This document shows positions 1 to 6,281 of a stretch of DNA of 21,175 bases, piece after piece. Source of the DNA: an uncultured Alcaligenaceae bacterium (GTDB lineage Bacteria > Pseudomonadota > Gammaproteobacteria > Burkholderiales > Burkholderiaceae_B); NCBI GenBank assembly GCA_937952975.1, contig CALFXX010000032.1:1-21175 (forward strand), in the 5' to 3' direction. Under the pieces are notes generated by a model, which was given only the letters and a program-made list of their open reading frames with translations, had not been told where the DNA came from and made no database searches. Every line of letters starts with the position of its first letter. The stretch's first letter is position 1. The position numbers and the translations under genes were made by a program.

Positions 1-130
1 GGTCTACACCATAAATCTTGGCGCCTTCTTCAGCAAAGCGCGTAGCGATCGCTCGACCATTACCCCAACCAGGGCCCACTGAACCTGCGCCCATGATTAA
101 GGCGATTTTTCCTTCAAGACGGTTTGACAT
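1..130 (-). CDS. SDR-family oxidoreductase, N-terminal fragment
   Basis: Only the first 43 codons are inside the window; the gene continues beyond base 1. The translation begins MSNRLEGKIALIMGAGSVG and then has GPGWGNG at about residues 19-25, which is the glycine-rich nucleotide-binding loop of the short-chain dehydrogenase/reductase Rossmann fold, here longer than the usual TGxxxGIG. The helix that follows (GRAIATRFAEEGAKIYGVD) is typical of SDR enzymes that bind NAD(P). The start lies 10 bases after the stop of the upstream lactonase gene on the same strand, so the two are probably co-transcribed and serve one catabolic route. The catalytic Tyr-Lys motif is outside the window, so the substrate cannot be inferred. 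Confidence 0.8.
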   Translation of the reverse strand, partial: MSNRLEGKIALIMGAGSVGPGWGNGRAIATRFAEEGAKIYGVD

Positions 131-140
131 GTTCTGATCC

Positions 141-1007
141 TTAAGCTGAAAAGCGATATAAACGCTGTGGGTTATCTACCATCAATTGGTGCAGCACATC
201 GGGTTTAGGTGCAATTGCCGCTAACGAGCTCACCAGTTCGCCATCATCTGGCACGTGGGTGTGGTTAGGGTGGGGCCAGTCGCTACCCCATACACACCGG
301 TCGGTGTAGTTGCGCACTAAATAGTTGGCAAAAGGGATGCCTTGTTGATAGGGCGGCTTTGAATCGATGCGGTCAATGCCGCTCACCTTCACCATAAAGC
401 CAGGAAGTTCTAACAACCGGCAAAAATCTTGAAAATGCGGGTGATCGATCCCAAGATTGGCATCCACTCGACCCATGTGATCCATCACAACTGGCACGGC
501 CGATTGCTTCAGCAGAGGCATGAGGTCTTTGGCGTATTGCGCGTGCAGTTGAAGCTGCAAGTGCATCCCAAGCGGCTCAAGGCGCTTGGTCAAGGCAATA
601 ATTTGCTCTGGGGTTTCATGCACCTTGTAGCCGGGCATAAAGTGAAACCGCAGGCCTCTAAAACCAACGCTGGCCAAACGCTTAAGCTCGGCGTCGCTCA
701 CGTCGATTTGTACCAGTGCAACGCCCAGATACCGCCCCTTGGCGGCCTGCATGGCGTCTTCAACTACGCTGTTGTCATAGCCGTGTAAAAGGGTGTTGAC
801 GATGACGCAGCGGTCAATACCTAGTTTTTTGTGTAGAGCGAAGAGGGTTTCTTTGGGCGCGTCAATGGGGGTAAAGCCACGCGATTCGGCGTACGGAAAC
901 TTGCTGGCAGGACCAAAAATATGCACGTGCGAGTCCGTGGCACCAGCTGGTAGCTTGATTTTTGCGTCTGATGGGGTGTGAGAAAAGGTCAAAATCGGTT
1001 CAGTCAT
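141..1007 (-). CDS. Amidohydrolase-superfamily lactonase (LigI / 2-pyrone-4,6-dicarboxylate lactonase-like)
   Basis: A 288-residue TIM-barrel metal-dependent hydrolase. Visible active-site motifs in order: HxH in SHVHIFG (His27, His29), DHMGR (Asp176-His177), and GSDWPHPN near the end (Asp243), the arrangement of PDC lactonase LigI and related amidohydrolase-2 enzymes. Length fits the family (about 290). LigI-type enzymes hydrolyse the lactone ring of 2-pyrone-4,6-dicarboxylate; related members act on sugar-acid lactones or other cyclic acids, so the exact substrate is open. There is no signal peptide, so it is cytoplasmic. It is the first gene of a minus-strand operon with the SDR gene that starts 10 bases downstream. 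An oxidation followed by ring opening would be a sensible pair of steps; that pairing is inference. Confidence 0.8.
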   Translation of the reverse strand: MTEPILTFSHTPSDAKIKLPAGATDSHVHIFGPASKFPYAESRGFTPIDAPKETLFALHKKLGIDRCVIVNTLLHGYDNSVVEDAMQAAKGRYLGVALVQIDVSDAELKRLASVGFRGLRFHFMPGYKVHETPEQIIALTKRLEPLGMHLQLQLHAQYAKDLMPLLKQSAVPVVMDHMGRVDANLGIDHPHFQDFCRLLELPGFMVKVSGIDRIDSKPPYQQGIPFANYLVRNYTDRCVWGSDWPHPNHTHVPDDGELVSSLAAIAPKPDVLHQLMVDNPQRLYRFSA

Positions 1008-1102
1008 GGTGCGTCTCGAGTGTTGTAATGGGCGTTGGCTTGTTTGTGGCTATTTTGACATAGGGCGAGGGTTGCCACGCTGCGAAGTCAGGCAAAAAAT
1101 GT

Positions 1103-1108
1103 TAGAAT
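1103..1108 (+). promoter_or_regulatory. Probable -10 element of the tRNA-Met promoter
   Basis: TAGAAT, within TTAGAAT, lies about 30 bases before the tRNA and resembles the -10 boxes usual upstream of betaproteobacterial tRNA genes. No good -35 hexamer is visible at the normal 16-18 base spacing. A perfect TTGACA at 1055-1060 is too far upstream to pair with it. Confidence 0.45.
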
Positions 1109-1137
1109 CTTCGTCTTTGGCGAATCTGTCCAAAAAT

Positions 1138-1214
1138 GGCGCATTAGCTCAGCCGGTTAGAGCGACGGAATCATAATCCGCAGGTCCCCTGTTCGAATCA
1201 GGGATGCGCCACCA
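1138..1214 (+). tRNA. tRNA-Met (anticodon CAT), probably elongator
   Basis: The 77-base sequence folds into a complete cloverleaf. The acceptor stem GGCGCAT pairs perfectly with ATGCGCC; the D arm is GCTC/GAGC; the anticodon loop is ATCATAA (anticodon CAT); the T arm is CCCTG TTCGAAT CAGGG; and CCA is encoded. The anticodon stem ACGGA/TCCGC has four pairs plus an A27-C43 mismatch. The loop and stem (CGGAATCATAATCCG) resemble elongator tRNA-Met. A CAT anticodon can also belong to initiator tRNA or to tRNA-Ile2. The initiator is unlikely because the first acceptor pair is a Watson-Crick G-C and the three G-C pairs of the initiator anticodon stem are missing. Ile2 cannot be fully excluded without TilS identity comparison. 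Confidence 0.92.
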
Positions 1215-1230
1215 GTAAAATCAACAACTT

Positions 1231-1263
1231 AGCCCAACTCACAAGGTTGGGCTTTTTGTTTTT
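1231..1263 (+). terminator. Rho-independent terminator of tRNA-Met
   Basis: A perfect 8-bp stem AGCCCAAC / GTTGGGCT (1231-1238 and 1246-1253) with a 7-base loop is followed by a T-rich tract (TTTTTGTTTTT). It begins 17 bases after the encoded CCA. Confidence 0.9.
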
Positions 1264-1346
1264 GACCAGTCGTACTACGGCACGACTATTGGTGGCCGCA
1301 GCATATCGAGCAAATGTACGCATTGAAGGCATTACGCAGCCGCCCT

Positions 1347-1799
1347 TTAGGTGCGCCAAGCACACAATTCAATATTTCGGGTTTGCCTGGGATTACCTGA
1401 CGCTGGTGCGCGGGGATTGCTCCAACAGGCACCCGTTCTGCGTAGGCCGTCATAGCACTCTTGTGCTTTACGATAGGTTCCGCCATTCCAGCAAAGCTGG
1501 GCCACGCCGCCCGATCTGAATAAATAGCCAAACACGCCATTGCGGGCGGTTCGTTGTTCATAGCCATAGCAATTTGTTGTCTCAGCGCTACGGCCGTTGG
1601 GGCACACAATCAGTAGTCGCAGATCGTCAAAGCTATCGCCTTGCGCGTCACTGCTGAAATGACAGGGGCTATTCATGACGGTGGTGCCGTCGATCTTGAG
1701 CGAACATCTTGCATTGAGCGTTCGAGAGTCTGCGTGCGCATTGAAGCCCGATAAGGTAAAAAACATGACAACGGCAAGCATGGTGGCAAATCTTTGCAT
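1347..1799 (-). CDS. Secreted cysteine-rich protein of unknown function
   Basis: A 150-residue protein with a clear Sec signal peptide (hydrophobic stretch about residues 5-19, likely cleavage after AHA at 23). The mature part has eight cysteines (32, 46, 66, 77, 103, 115, 125, 146), an even number that suits four disulfides in the periplasm or outside the cell. It ends with GACW...LCAWRT, which I associate with a group of small secreted proteobacterial proteins that close with a tryptophan-cysteine motif of the type GACW(x)nCAWR. That resemblance is from memory and no function is known to me. A purine-rich AGAGAG lies about 9-15 bases before the ATG as a ribosome site. It sits 69 bases downstream of the Bug receptor on the same strand and could be its last operon gene or an independent unit. 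It is not a shadow ORF: signal peptide, start site and cysteine pattern agree. Confidence 0.6.
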   Translation of the reverse strand: MQRFATMLAVVMFFTLSGFNAHADSRTLNARCSLKIDGTTVMNSPCHFSSDAQGDSFDDLRLLIVCPNGRSAETTNCYGYEQRTARNGVFGYLFRSGGVAQLCWNGGTYRKAQECYDGLRRTGACWSNPRAPASGNPRQTRNIELCAWRT

Positions 1800-1868
1800 A
1801 GACGTGCATCTCTCTCAATAGGTGTCTGAGGGTATTAAAGGTACCGCACACGGGCAAGATGACCCAAT

Positions 1869-2849
1869 CTATTCATCGACCTTAATTTGCGTCAGCGTCA
1901 AGACTTCAGCGGTGAACTTTTTTTCTTTTTCGATCAAGGTGCGCATTTGTTCGGGCGTACTAATCAGCGGTATCGCTCCACGATCAACCAGTTTTTCAAC
2001 AAAGACCTTGTCTTGCAGTAAGGTCGCTAAAGCTGAATTAAATTTCATGATTACTGGGGCTGGTGTGTCTTTCGGCGCAAAGTAGCCGTACCAGGCGCCC
2101 ACCGACATCTTTTCGTAGCCCAACTCTTTAAAAGTTGGCACCTCGGGCAGGTTAGGCAACCGAGTGCTGCTCGTCACAGCCAACATTCGTATTTTTTGTG
2201 CTTGCAGATTGCCACGCACAGTAATCAACGCTGGGAACGTAAACAACACTTGTCCAGCCATGACGTCCGTGACTGCCGGAGCGGCTCCTTTATAGGGCAC
2301 ATGAACAAGCTTTGAGTCTGTGAGTTTGTTATAGGCTTCGCCCATCATGTGGGCTTGACTACCTAAGCCGTACGACCCATACGCTAGGTTTCCCTTGTGA
2401 GTTTGGGTGTATTTAACGAGTTCTTTAAAGGTTTTAATCGGCAGGCTATCTGCCACAACGATGCCAAGCGCGACCTCATTGAGTGTGCCCACCGAGACAA
2501 GCTCCTCGGCTTTATAAGACAGATTTTTATACAGCAAAGGATTTGCAACAGCAGTAGAGTCGGTTGTGAACAGCAGGGTGTAGCCGTCTGGTTTTGCTTT
2601 TGCCATCGCCTGCGCGCCAATAGCCGAATTAGCACCCGCCATGTTTTCAACAAGCAACTGCGCGCCTAAGATTTTTTCAAGCTCTGGGGCTGAGAGTCGC
2701 GCAAACGAATCGGCTCCACCGCCTGGCGCATACGGCACAATGACTTTAATGGGTCGTGAGGGGTAGGTGTCAGCCATTGCAAGGCTACCAAACGCAAGCA
2801 TGCTTGCCACCATCGCAACTGAAATTAAAATCCGGCGTGCGTGTTTCAT
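1869..2849 (-). CDS. Bug/TctC-family tripartite tricarboxylate transporter substrate-binding protein
   Basis: A 326-residue periplasmic solute receptor. It has a signal peptide (about residues 1-26, cleavage after AMA) and starts its mature part with the family signature YPSRPIKVIVPYAPGGGADSFAR; Asp47 in GGGAD is the position that usually contacts the substrate carboxylate through water. Later hallmarks are AKAKPDGYTLL and HVPYKGAAPAVTDVMAGQV. Bug proteins bind organic acids and related small molecules and often occur without the TctA/TctB membrane partners, as here. The gene begins 43 bases after the secreted hydrolase gene on the same strand, so the pair probably forms one operon: hydrolyse outside the cytoplasm, then bind the product. 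That link is inference; the ligand cannot be read from sequence. Confidence 0.93.
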   Translation of the reverse strand: MKHARRILISVAMVASMLAFGSLAMADTYPSRPIKVIVPYAPGGGADSFARLSAPELEKILGAQLLVENMAGANSAIGAQAMAKAKPDGYTLLFTTDSTAVANPLLYKNLSYKAEELVSVGTLNEVALGIVVADSLPIKTFKELVKYTQTHKGNLAYGSYGLGSQAHMMGEAYNKLTDSKLVHVPYKGAAPAVTDVMAGQVLFTFPALITVRGNLQAQKIRMLAVTSSTRLPNLPEVPTFKELGYEKMSVGAWYGYFAPKDTPAPVIMKFNSALATLLQDKVFVEKLVDRGAIPLISTPEQMRTLIEKEKKFTAEVLTLTQIKVDE

Positions 2850-2892
2850 ATGTTTTTCTCTGTTGGCATTAACGTTTCAAGAGCTTCGATGT

Positions 2893-4056
2893 CTATTTGA
2901 TATTTACTTTCAGCCAATCAGTAATCACCTTAGCGACCTCAAGATTGTTCAATTCAGACGGCATGACGTGCCCGTTACCCAAAATGTTTTTATCGGCAAG
3001 AAGAATGTGTTCGTTCGGTACTCCCGCCTGCGTCAGGTACTTTGAGGTGCAATGATCATAGGGCGCGTGGTATGACGCTGGCGCCGTAATAATCGTAATC
3101 GGTATGCCTTTCAGGTTTGGCAGTGTGTGCGGCGTACCCGTTTGCAGAGCGCAACGCTCTAGGTCTTTTCCATCCGCAACCGCTTGGACTTCATACTTTA
3201 ATTCTTGCGGGCTTTGAATTGGTGGTGCATAAGTAATAGGGATATCTGTCGGCCCCCAAGGGCGTGCTGGCTCGACTGACCGTGTGGTGTTCATGAAGGG
3301 CGGGCCCGAAGGTTCGATGGCGACGATCCCTTTCACAAGCTTGGGTCTGCTATCGGCCAAAATCCAACCAAAAGGGCCAGCCTGCGAGTGTGTTAACAAC
3401 ACAGCAGGACCAATTTTGTCTAATAAGGCCGTGCCTGCATGCTGAATTAATTTTTGAGTTTCTTCGTTGCTTTCTAAGTAAGCGACCGAGCGAGCGTACC
3501 CAGCGTCAAACACAGGGTTACCCATCGTGCCACGATCAGCACCCGTGCCAGGATATTGTGTCGATAACTTAGCCTGAGGCCAATTACCTTGCGTGTTGGT
3601 AGCCGTCGTGTTGCGTTGTGTCGCCGGCGCGCTTGTCACAATTTGTTTCCCTAAGAATTGCGCGTTATAGCCCGATCTTCCGCGGGCGGGCTGATCGACC
3701 ATATATACGATGTAGCCCTGGTCAACAAAGTAGTGAGCCCAGCCCGGACGCCCATCGGGCGTTTGCATCCACGTCGTGGCCGTAGAGCCAGCGCCATGAA
3801 ACAGCACCAGCGGGTAGGGATGCAAAACTTTGGCAGGTGCCCAAACTTCGACATACATCTGCCCAATCATCACTTCTTTGCCCGGTGCGCCGACATAGCG
3901 TCCACCAACATAGAAATAGCCTTGCTTTGCGACCTGGCTATTGACTACTTTGACGCTCTCTGGGATCGATGCGACGGTTTGCGCAAGTGTTAAAGAGGGA
4001 GCAATCAAAGAGCTCAAAACAATGGTGAACTTCTGAATGATTGTAGGCAGGCGCAT
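2893..4056 (-). CDS. Secreted alpha/beta hydrolase, EST713-like esterase
   Basis: A 387-residue protein with a signal peptide (cleavage probably after LAQ or nearby, residue 26). The alpha/beta fold is shown by PLVLFHGAG (residues 82-90), DQPARGRSGY (121-130), the nucleophile elbow THSQAGPFG (Ser224) and GNGHVMPS (His363). The acid is probably Glu248 in AIEPSG, directly after the strand following the elbow. That Ser-Glu-His order and the HSQxG elbow recall the Alcaligenes esterase 713 family, where glutamate replaces the usual aspartate; the assignment is from memory. An AGGAG sequence precedes the ATG at a good distance. The gene is first in an operon with the Bug receptor downstream. The substrate is unknown; an ester or lactone whose acid is then bound by the receptor would fit. 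Confidence 0.82.
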   Translation of the reverse strand: MRLPTIIQKFTIVLSSLIAPSLTLAQTVASIPESVKVVNSQVAKQGYFYVGGRYVGAPGKEVMIGQMYVEVWAPAKVLHPYPLVLFHGAGSTATTWMQTPDGRPGWAHYFVDQGYIVYMVDQPARGRSGYNAQFLGKQIVTSAPATQRNTTATNTQGNWPQAKLSTQYPGTGADRGTMGNPVFDAGYARSVAYLESNEETQKLIQHAGTALLDKIGPAVLLTHSQAGPFGWILADSRPKLVKGIVAIEPSGPPFMNTTRSVEPARPWGPTDIPITYAPPIQSPQELKYEVQAVADGKDLERCALQTGTPHTLPNLKGIPITIITAPASYHAPYDHCTSKYLTQAGVPNEHILLADKNILGNGHVMPSELNNLEVAKVITDWLKVNIK

Positions 4057-4129
4057 GCAAGTCTCCTAAGCTTTTTTGTTTGTACTTATTTAAGCATGTT
4101 TGTAGTTGAAGATCTTAAGGTGGGTTACG

Positions 4130-4158
4130 GCAGCCTGTTCGATGGCTGCAGTTGCAGC
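4130..4158. promoter_or_regulatory. Overlapping inverted repeats upstream of kup
   Basis: Two dyads overlap here. GCAGCC (4130-4135) pairs with GGCTGC (4144-4149), and GCTGCA (4145-4150) pairs with TGCAGC (4153-4158). Only one can form as a hairpin at a time. They lie 52-80 bases before the kup start in the divergent region between kup and the esterase gene. No run of T follows, so this is not an ordinary terminator. A weak promoter-like pair (TTGCAG 4152-4157, TATCGT 4175-4180, 17-base spacer) overlaps the second dyad. An operator or leader structure is possible but unproven. Confidence 0.3.
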
Positions 4159-4209
4159 AGTCGAGGATAACCGCTATCGTAATAAAAATTACTTAACAGA
4201 AGCGCGGTT

Positions 4210-5577
4210 ATGACGAGCAGTCACTCAAAATCCAATATCTACGCGCTCGCCTTGGCGGCGCTAGGCGTTGTTTACGGCGATATTGGCACGAGTCCCCTCT
4301 ACGCATTCGAGACGGTTTTCAACAACGGTTTACGTTCGGTCAGTCAATCTGAAGCCAATATTCTTGGGGTTCTTTCGTTATTTTTTTGGTGCCTAGTGAT
4401 GGTCGTCACGGTCAAGTACGTCACCATCGTGATGCGCGCGAGTCACTTAGGTGAGGGCGGAATCATTGCTCTGACGAGATTGCTGTTAGAGCGCTCTCAG
4501 GGTAAGCCGATAAAAAAAGCCTTTCTCATTTTCATTGGTTTGCTAGGGGCTGCCTTTTTTTACGGCGATGGTGTGATTACTCCGGCAATCTCTGTATTGT
4601 CCGCGGTAGAGGGGCTTGAGTTAGTGTCACCCACCTTGAAGCCCTACGTCATTCCGGTCGCCTTGTTGATCTTGCTTCTTTTGTTTTGGGGGCAAAGATA
4701 TGGCACCGGGAAAATAGGAATCTTTTTTGGTCCTGCAATGTTGACGTGGTTTATTTTGCTCGCGCTCTTGGGGGTACTGAATATCGTAAAAAACCCCCAC
4801 GTACTGCTGGCAATCAAGCCAATTTATGCGCAAGAGTTTGTTGCGAACAATGGCGTTTTGCCCTTTTTTGCGATGGGCGCTGTGGTGCTGTGTGTGACCG
4901 GGGCTGAGGCCCTGTATGCGGATATGGGGCACTTTGGCTCTAACCCGATCAAGCTCGCGTGGGTTCGGTTTGTGTTGCCCGCATTGTTATTGAATTATTT
5001 TGGTCAAGGTGCCTTGCTGCTGCAGTCTCCAGAGGGGCTGCCGTCGGCAGAGCTCGATAGCTTGTTTTATCTGATGGCTCCAGAACCTTTTCGCGTGTAC
5101 TTAGTTGTTATTGCAACGATCGCGACGGTGATTGCCTCGCAGGCTGTTATTTCGGGGGCTTTTTCCCTCACAAAGCAAGCGATAGAGCTTGGGTTCTTGC
5201 CTAAGTTACGGGTCATCCAAACTTCGGTTAACGATGCTGGTCAAATCTATGTTCCAGCGATTAATCTCATGCTGCTGGTGATGGTAGTGATTGCAGTCCT
5301 TGTATTCAAGAGTTCAAATGCACTTGCAGGTGCTTACGGGATCGCGGTGACTGGAACCATGCTGTTAACGGACTTTTTAGCAATGTCTGTTGCGATTGTC
5401 GTTTGGCGCTGGAATCCGTTGCCCGTGGTGTTGGGTGGGATCTTCTTTGTGTTGATGGATTTGGTATTTTTTACATCAAATAGCTTGAAGTTCTTGGATG
5501 GTGGTTGGTTTCCCTTAGGGCTAAGCGTGGTAATGGTGATTGCCATGGCGCTTAGGTATAAAAGAGCTAAAAAATAA
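4210..5577 (+). CDS. kup: KUP/HAK/KT-family potassium uptake transporter lacking the C-terminal cytoplasmic domain
   Basis: A 455-residue integral membrane protein of the Kup family (proton-coupled K+ uptake across the inner membrane). Family signatures are intact: GVVYGDIGTSPLY (residues 19-31), FYGDGVITPAISVLSAVEGLE (about 117-137) and GAEALYADMGHFG (231-243, including Glu233). About twelve hydrophobic segments follow one another and the protein stops at residue 455 with ALRYKRAKK, a positively charged end just after the last membrane segment. The usual bacterial Kup is about 620-630 residues, with a hydrophilic C-terminal part of about 160 that is missing here. The next gene, with its own AGGAG, starts 24 bases later, so no decayed tail is present. 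The start fits the normal N-terminus of the family, although the ribosome site is weak. Confidence 0.93.
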   Translation: MTSSHSKSNIYALALAALGVVYGDIGTSPLYAFETVFNNGLRSVSQSEANILGVLSLFFWCLVMVVTVKYVTIVMRASHLGEGGIIALTRLLLERSQGKPIKKAFLIFIGLLGAAFFYGDGVITPAISVLSAVEGLELVSPTLKPYVIPVALLILLLLFWGQRYGTGKIGIFFGPAMLTWFILLALLGVLNIVKNPHVLLAIKPIYAQEFVANNGVLPFFAMGAVVLCVTGAEALYADMGHFGSNPIKLAWVRFVLPALLLNYFGQGALLLQSPEGLPSAELDSLFYLMAPEPFRVYLVVIATIATVIASQAVISGAFSLTKQAIELGFLPKLRVIQTSVNDAGQIYVPAINLMLLVMVVIAVLVFKSSNALAGAYGIAVTGTMLLTDFLAMSVAIVVWRWNPLPVVLGGIFFVLMDLVFFTSNSLKFLDGGWFPLGLSVVMVIAMALRYKRAKK

Positions 5578-5601
5578 AATCAAATTAATCAGGAGACAGA
5601 A

Positions 5602-6222
5602 ATGAATCATTCGGTAAAAAATTTGTTGGTGTGCCTTGCAAGCTCTGCAACCTTGCTCTTAGCAGGCTGCGCGGGCACTGATCAAAGGGTAGTCGCGTCA
5701 ACGCCACCCGCGGGTGAGGGTTGGATTGCTTTGATTGATGGTACGAACTTAAATGCCTTTCTGCCTGTAGGTAACGCGAACATCCGCTTGGATAATGGCG
5801 TCGCTCAAGCTGAGGTTGGTACTGGCTATTTATGGACTAAGAAGCCCTATCAAAACTTTGAGCTCTCGGCCGAGGTTTATGTTGATAGTGTTGCTAATTC
5901 TGGCATCATGATCCGTTGTTCAGATCCCAAGAAAATCGGCGCCGAGTTCTGTTACGAGTTTAATGTTTGGGATAGCCGACCTGACCCTACCTACGCGACC
6001 GGTGCGATTGTGAACGTGTCGAAAGTTACGGATTTTCCCAAATCGATTAATCGCTGGAATACTCTCAACATCAAGGCGAATGGGCCGCACCTGCAATTCA
6101 TGGTGAACGGTATCAAAACTGCCGACGTACAAAATAGTAAGTTACCTGACGGCGGTTCGGTCGCCTTGCAATTTGATGGCTTTGTGAAATTCAGAAACGT
6201 CTGGATAAGACCGCTGAACTAA
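5602..6222 (+). CDS. DUF1080 (3-keto-disaccharide hydrolase-like) lipoprotein
   Basis: A 206-residue lipoprotein. The N-terminus has a lipobox LLLAGC (Cys23). The rest is one DUF1080 jelly-roll domain: GWIALIDGTNLNAF (about residues 40-53), LWTKKPYQNFELSAEVYV (about 77-94), NSGIMIR (about 99-105) and a tGAIVNV segment typical of the family. DUF1080 is related to concanavalin-type lectin/glucanase folds, and some members act on 3-keto-glycosides; whether this one is an enzyme or a sugar-binding protein cannot be said. AGGAG (5591-5595) precedes the ATG at a good distance. It follows kup by 24 bases and is probably transcribed with it, an unusual pairing with no obvious functional logic. The cysteines at about 106 and 117 could form a disulfide. 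Confidence 0.82.
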   Translation: MNHSVKNLLVCLASSATLLLAGCAGTDQRVVASTPPAGEGWIALIDGTNLNAFLPVGNANIRLDNGVAQAEVGTGYLWTKKPYQNFELSAEVYVDSVANSGIMIRCSDPKKIGAEFCYEFNVWDSRPDPTYATGAIVNVSKVTDFPKSINRWNTLNIKANGPHLQFMVNGIKTADVQNSKLPDGGSVALQFDGFVKFRNVWIRPLN

Positions 6223-6256
6223 GTTTCTGCAAATCTTATTGCCCGCTTGATGGGCA

Positions 6257-6280
6257 CACCCGACTAAATTTAGTCGGGTG
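6257..6280. terminator. Perfect 24-bp palindrome between convergent genes, probable bidirectional terminator
   Basis: The half-site CACCCGACTAAA (6257-6268) is followed directly by its exact reverse complement (6269-6280) with no spacer. The structure sits between the stop of the DUF1080 lipoprotein gene and the stop of the NRAMP gene, which ends 1 base beyond it. Neither side carries a strong T-tract, so intrinsic termination may be weak. A second short stem, GCCC / GGGC (6241-6244 and 6252-6255), lies just to the left. Confidence 0.6.
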
Positions 6281-6281
6281 A

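Noticed and set aside
429..981. Plus-strand open frames opposite the lactonase gene
   Set aside because: They are on the opposite strand of a well-supported gene and show no domain or ribosome site.
1138..1214. tRNA-Ile2 (CAT read as AUA after lysidine modification)
   Set aside because: The anticodon stem and loop resemble elongator tRNA-Met more closely; it remains a small possibility.
5578..5601. Frameshifted remains of a Kup C-terminal domain
   Set aside because: Only 24 bases separate kup from the next gene, which has its own ribosome site and signal peptide; no remnant is present.
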